A stretch of 64,000 bases of DNA from Sternotherus odoratus (taxonomy: Eukaryota; Chordata; Testudines; Kinosternidae). How positions within the stretch are numbered: position 1 is the first letter of the stretch; each line of letters opens with the position of its first letter. The stretch spans positions 105,603,310 through 105,667,309 of the forward strand of contig JAVMKO010000006.1 in assembly GCA_032164245.1 (NCBI GenBank), written 5' to 3'. The notes beneath the pieces were generated by a model. The model was not told where the DNA came from. It did no database searches and was given only the letters and a program-made list of their open reading frames with translations. Shown one piece after another: positions 60,546 to 64,000 of this stretch. The translations under genes and the position numbers were made by a program.

Positions 60546-60922
60546 CCCACCTCCACACACAGTGTTTTGCAATTTTATTCCTAAACTCTTTGTGGCAGAT
60601 TGGGACACAGAAACCCCTTTGGAACTGCCACCTGACATCCTTAGATGTGAAGTTGAACATCTCACTCCCTAGCTGGCTGCCCCTAGCCAACAGTTTATAA
60701 AATCATTCCCTCTTTCAGGACCTGTGAGTCTTCCTCAGGTTTTCTCCACTGATCTCAGTTGGAGCCCATAGACCTTGTTGAAATACAAACAAATTGATAA
60801 TAATAACAATATAAAAATGAATGATTCTACCACGGCTCTGCAAAATTATTTTGTAATGGGCTGGGAATAAATTCACCTGTTTCCACTCCCCATCATTAAA
60901 CCAGTATGAGAGTTAAACAGAT

Positions 60923-61861
60923 TCAGGAATTGGTTAGGAGTTTATTCATTGCTTTCCTCAGGGCGTCCTTCACCTCCCGGTTCCTCAGGCTGTAGATGAG
61001 GGGGTTCAACATGGGGATCACCACCGTGTAAAACACTGAGGCCACTTTGTCGGTGTCCATGGAATAAATGGAGGTGGGACGTAAAAACATGAAGAGTTGG
61101 GTTCCAAAATTCAGGGCCACAGCAGTCAAGTGGAAAGAGCAGGTGGAGAAGGCTTTTCGCCGGCCCTCGGCAGAGTGGATCCGCAGGATGGTGGAGATGA
61201 TATAGACGTAGGAGAGGAGGATAGTTACAAAGCTTGTAACTTGAATGCAGCATGTGGAAGCAAACATCAAAATCTCATTAATGTTGGTGTCAGAACATGA
61301 TAGAGCCAAGAGGGAGGGGACGTCACAGAGGAAATGTTTGATGATGTTGGAACTGCAGAATGACAGCCAAAATGTAAAACACGTCTGTATCATTGAATCT
61401 ACCACCCCCACAGCGTACGCCCCAATCACCAGCTGTTTGCAAAGCTGCCTGGACATCGTGACCGTATAGAGCAGCGGGTTACAGATGGCCACATAACGGT
61501 CATAGGCCATCACAGCCAGCAAGAGGCACACAACATCTGTGAAAATTGTACCAAGATACATTTGCACAGCACAGGCTATGAAGGAAATGCTTTTCCTCTT
61601 GGCTAAGAAATTCAGCAGTATCTCTGGGGAAATTATCGAGGAATTGCAGATATCACAAAAAGATAAACTACAGAGAAAAAAGTACATGGGGGTGTGAAGT
61701 CGGGGATCAAGCATGATTAACAAGATCATCCCCCCATTCAGCACCAGGGTGATACCATAAATCAGTAGGAACACCCCAAACAGGGGGACCTGCAGCTCCG
61801 GACGATCTGTCAGTCCTGAGAGAATGAACTCAGTCAACTCTGAGTGATTTCCCTTTTCCAT
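60923..61861 (-). CDS. Class II olfactory receptor, D-type (OR8)
   Basis: Intact, 312 residues. Differs from OR6 at V9L, L15S, V29G, T53P, L77I, I105T, S112C, M133T, A146I, V148A, F149Y, V157M, H159Q, N191D, V198L, K207Q and S265I (OR6 residue first). At many of these sites OR8 has the residue common in the array, so OR6 has changed more. Two clusters fall in TM3-TM4 (105-159) and TM5. The N5 sequon, DRY, FLCD, SYVYII, KAFSTC and NPLIY are kept. The 3' flank matches U6, with a minus-strand AATAAA near 60580. Confidence 0.95.
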   Translation of the reverse strand: MEKGNHSELTEFILSGLTDRPELQVPLFGVFLLIYGITLVLNGGMILLIMLDPRLHTPMYFFLCSLSFCDICNSSIISPEILLNFLAKRKSISFIACAVQMYLGTIFTDVVCLLLAVMAYDRYVAICNPLLYTVTMSRQLCKQLVIGAYAVGVVDSMIQTCFTFWLSFCSSNIIKHFLCDVPSLLALSCSDTNINEILMFASTCCIQVTSFVTILLSYVYIISTILRIHSAEGRRKAFSTCSFHLTAVALNFGTQLFMFLRPTSIYSMDTDKVASVFYTVVIPMLNPLIYSLRNREVKDALRKAMNKLLTNS

Positions 61862-62394
61862 CTCCTCTGAGCAGAGATCAGACAGCTACAGAGATGTGAG
61901 CAGGTGGGTGGTGCAGAAAACCTGTCCCTTCTCTGTAATGAAAGAAGTGAAGATCAATGGAGATCAATGGACATCAGTAGCCACTCAGGGGAGGGCTTAG
62001 TCCATAGAACCAGATATTCACAGCTGGTTATTCCAGGTGTTTCATAAGATGCACACACTGTGCAAATACAATAACACACAGGGTAATCATGCCGACTGAA
62101 CGAACAATCCTATTCACTAATCCAAACAGAAAACAGTGACTTGTGATTCTGCTGCGAGTGAATCAGTCTGAAGAGATTATTCTTTAGCGAAGAAAGGGGT
62201 GAGAGTACAGGAGTGTCAATCTTTCTACCCTCTTGCGGTAAGGGGAGCTCTGTGGCTTGGCATGTCAGGTTGGGGTAACCTTGCTCACTCTGCTGATTAA
62301 GCTCTTTGGCATTTAATTTCTACTGTATGAAAACCCAGAGACATAACAGAAAGCCCTGGCTTAGGTGACTATGGAATTGGCTATTTTATCCAAC

Positions 62395-62485
62395 CAAGTA
62401 GCCTGTTCCATTATCTGTAGGAGTAGGAGTTTGGACTGAGGCTTTTAGTGCTGGACGTCTTGAATTCAGTACCTGCCTATCCACA
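62395..62485 (+). other. tRNA-like block (U8)
   Basis: Same degraded form as U6. Confidence 0.25.
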
Positions 62486-62846
62486 TGGTGTCTGCGTGTG
62501 TGTGACTTTAATTCAGGACAATAGCACGTACCTGCTGAGAAAGGAGAGAGTGATGTGGGGGCATTTTCTCATCCATAGAAACTGCCAGTCTGGAGCATTT
62601 GTGAAGTTTTATACTGAGATGTGTGATCTATGGGACATGATCCTTGAAGCAACTGGGAATACCTGAGCTCAGAGCCCCATGATCCTAATTAATGTGTTCA
62701 GTGGTCCAAAGTCACCGGGTTGTAATTCCTGCCCTGGGGATTAATTTTATCTGTTCCTTCTGATTGTGATATTCAATGATGCAATTTCCACTATAGGTAC
62801 AGAGTATGAAGTCAGCTTTATATTTTATACTGCTGTTTTCAGTGCA

Positions 62847-62900
62847 GTACGGCTAAACCACCCTGAACATGCCTCATCCCATCTAGTCTCAGAAGCTAAT

Positions 62901-62936
<36 letters not shown>

Positions 62937-63078
62937 TCCTGGGAATACCAGGTGCTGTAGGCTTAACATGGGCGTGGGGCTAGCAACTCCACTCCATAAG
63001 GGAACCAATTGCTACTGAAACACCAGCACCAGTTGGTGGCCCATACCCCGGCTGGGGGGTGATGGGCAAAGAGAGAGA
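62847..63078 (+). mobile_element. 5S rRNA-derived SINE (U9 copy)
   Basis: Also 232 bp, with the same 12-bp duplications (62835-62846 and 63079-63090) as the U7 copy, so it is one insertion duplicated with the unit. It is closer to 5S rRNA at both ends (tacggc near 62849, gtaggctt near 62957) than the U7 copy. Confidence 0.8.
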
Positions 63079-63211
63079 GTTTTCAGTGCAAGCTGGGTAT
63101 TGTATAGACCTGATCCACAAAGGTTGTTTGTATTGAGACCAAAATATTTCTTGCTAAAAACTTAATATTTCTACTTGGAAATACCACAAGGGTGCCCCAG
63201 ATACCATACAG

Positions 63212-63606
63212 CAGTGATCCCCAACCTTTTGGTCTCCGCGGCCCGGTCAACGCGGGCGATTAATGCTTGCAGCCCGGGGGATCTGTGCTGTGCGGCGGAC
63301 CGTTGTACGTCCGCCGAAAACCCGCAGAATTCAATGGCTCACCTTACGTTTTTTTATTTTTCGTCGCGGCGGGATCTTGTATGTCCGCCGAAAACCCGCA
63401 GGAAAATGGCGGGAAAGCCGCAAAATGCGGAAGTCTTGGTGGACCTGAACACAAGGCGCCCGGAAGCGGAAGGGAAGGCGGCCGGAAGCGGAAGGGAAGG
63501 CGGCCGGATGCGGAAGGGGCGGGCCGGAGGGGAACGCGGCCGCGGACTGGTACCAAATGCTCCACGGACCGGTACCGGTCCGCGGACCGGGGGTTGGGGA
63601 CCACTG
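63212..63606. mobile_element. hAT-type MITE with 8-bp target-site duplication
   Basis: A 395-bp insert with terminal repeats cagtgatccccaacc and ggttggggaccactg, flanked by ccatacag on both sides (63204-63211 and 63607-63614). U7 has the empty site (ataccatacaggacc near 50246). It is GC-rich, with internal gtccgccgaaaacccgc repeats at 63310 and 63384. An 8-bp duplication and these ends are typical of hAT elements. The ORFs of up to 172 codons across it are not credible genes. Confidence 0.85.
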
Positions 63607-64000
63607 CCATACAGGACCAATCTCTTCCATGGTCCAAGCTCCCAGACAGGACCACATCCTCCCATGACATATGATGGTCTCTCCTCTTGCTGAACCTTCC
63701 TGGAACATCACCAGAGTCCCACAGCCATGCTTAAGGAGGAGGGGACTTTGGTATGTTGATTAAAGTCTTATAGTTTCTAAGGAAAATATTATTTACAGGG
63801 GAAAAAATAGTTGAATTGAAAAACCAATTTCCTATACAAAAAACTTCTCATTAAAAATTTTCAACCATCCTTAGCAACAGATGTGGAATCAAAGGAACAC
63901 ATGAATTATACTAATTGTTCCCAGCTTTAGCTGATATCTTCTCTTTCATTCCTGGTTTCAGAATCACCTCTTTGTCCTGGCCCCAATAGGTGGAATGTAA

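Larger units (their letters stand above)
56072..62775. repeat. Tandem unit U8 (D-type)
   Basis: The spacer normally preceding the LTR-like module is deleted: the OR 5' flank of U7 runs into the module at about 56175. Content: 56185-56645 LTR-like; 56646-57714 spacer; 57715-58339 duplicated left arm; 58352-58592 palindromic Penelope-like insert; 58630-59425 minus-strand repeat; 59430-60270 spacer with a TG run near 60112-60122; 60277-60545 CR1; 60625-60950 right arm; 61870-62394 OR 5' flank; 62395-62485 tRNA-like; the remainder is featureless. Confidence 0.8.
62776..64000. repeat. Partial tandem unit U9 (counterpart of U7)
   Basis: Matches U7 from its start, including the 5S-derived SINE, with one added hAT insertion at 63212-63606. 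The window ends before any LTR-like module or OR. 63615-64000 is AT-rich spacer. Confidence 0.8.

Noticed and set aside
63175..63693. 172-codon ORF on the plus strand near the window end, with overlapping ORFs on both strands
   Set aside because: It lies across the GC-rich hAT MITE and its flanks, is arginine/glycine-rich with no domain, and is disrupted in the empty-site copy (U7). GC-rich DNA gives open frames on several strands here.
1..64000. The direct repeats as a CRISPR-like or satellite array
   Set aside because: The repeats are kilobase-scale segmental duplications carrying vertebrate OR genes and transposons.

Overview
The window is vertebrate, probably reptilian, genomic DNA. Its repeats (CR1 LINE 3' ends, hAT and Tigger-like DNA elements, a 5S rRNA-derived SINE, a Penelope-like repeat) look to me like those of turtles; that is recollection, not a search. 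No operon, phage or CRISPR feature is present. The only protein genes I can support are olfactory receptors (ORs): seven intact single-exon class II genes of 312 codons and one pseudogene, all on the minus strand, all of one subfamily (OR5/OR8-like).

The window is a tandem array, with one OR per unit. Using a conserved motif (atgatgcaatttc) as unit start, the units are: U1 1-8763 (OR at 6898), U2 8764-17575 (15737), U3 17576-25089 (23224), U4 25090-33955 (32116), U5 33956-42773 (40935), U6 42774-49819 (47967), U7 49820-56071 (pseudogene at 54254), U8 56072-62775 (60923) and the start of U9 (62776-64000). Units 1-4 form an A-B-A-B higher-order repeat (offsets 16,326 and 16,379 bp). Units 6-9 repeat as a dimer with a 12,956 bp offset.

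The standard order in a unit, read on the plus strand, is: AT-rich spacer; a Tigger-like element (U1-U5 only); an LTR-like module with TATA box and AATAAA; a spacer; a left inverted-repeat arm; a minus-strand interspersed repeat; a spacer with a TG microsatellite; a minus-strand CR1 3' fragment; a right inverted-repeat arm; the OR; its 5' flank; and a tRNA-like block about 550 bp upstream of the start codon.

The most interesting structure is the inverted repeat. The left arm carries, on the plus strand, the last codons and 3' flank of an OR, so every unit with this arm holds an opposite-strand OR tail relic. In U7 the DNA between the arms is flipped, and that unit also holds the dead OR and the most transposon remnants. 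Other points are several insertions dated by target-site duplications and empty sites in sister units, a palindromic repeat with a hammerhead-ribozyme-like core, deletion junctions specific to U3 and U5, and a first 4.35 kb that is almost identical in U1 and U2. The array looks like an actively recombining chemosensory cluster. I found no evidence of a new multi-gene system.
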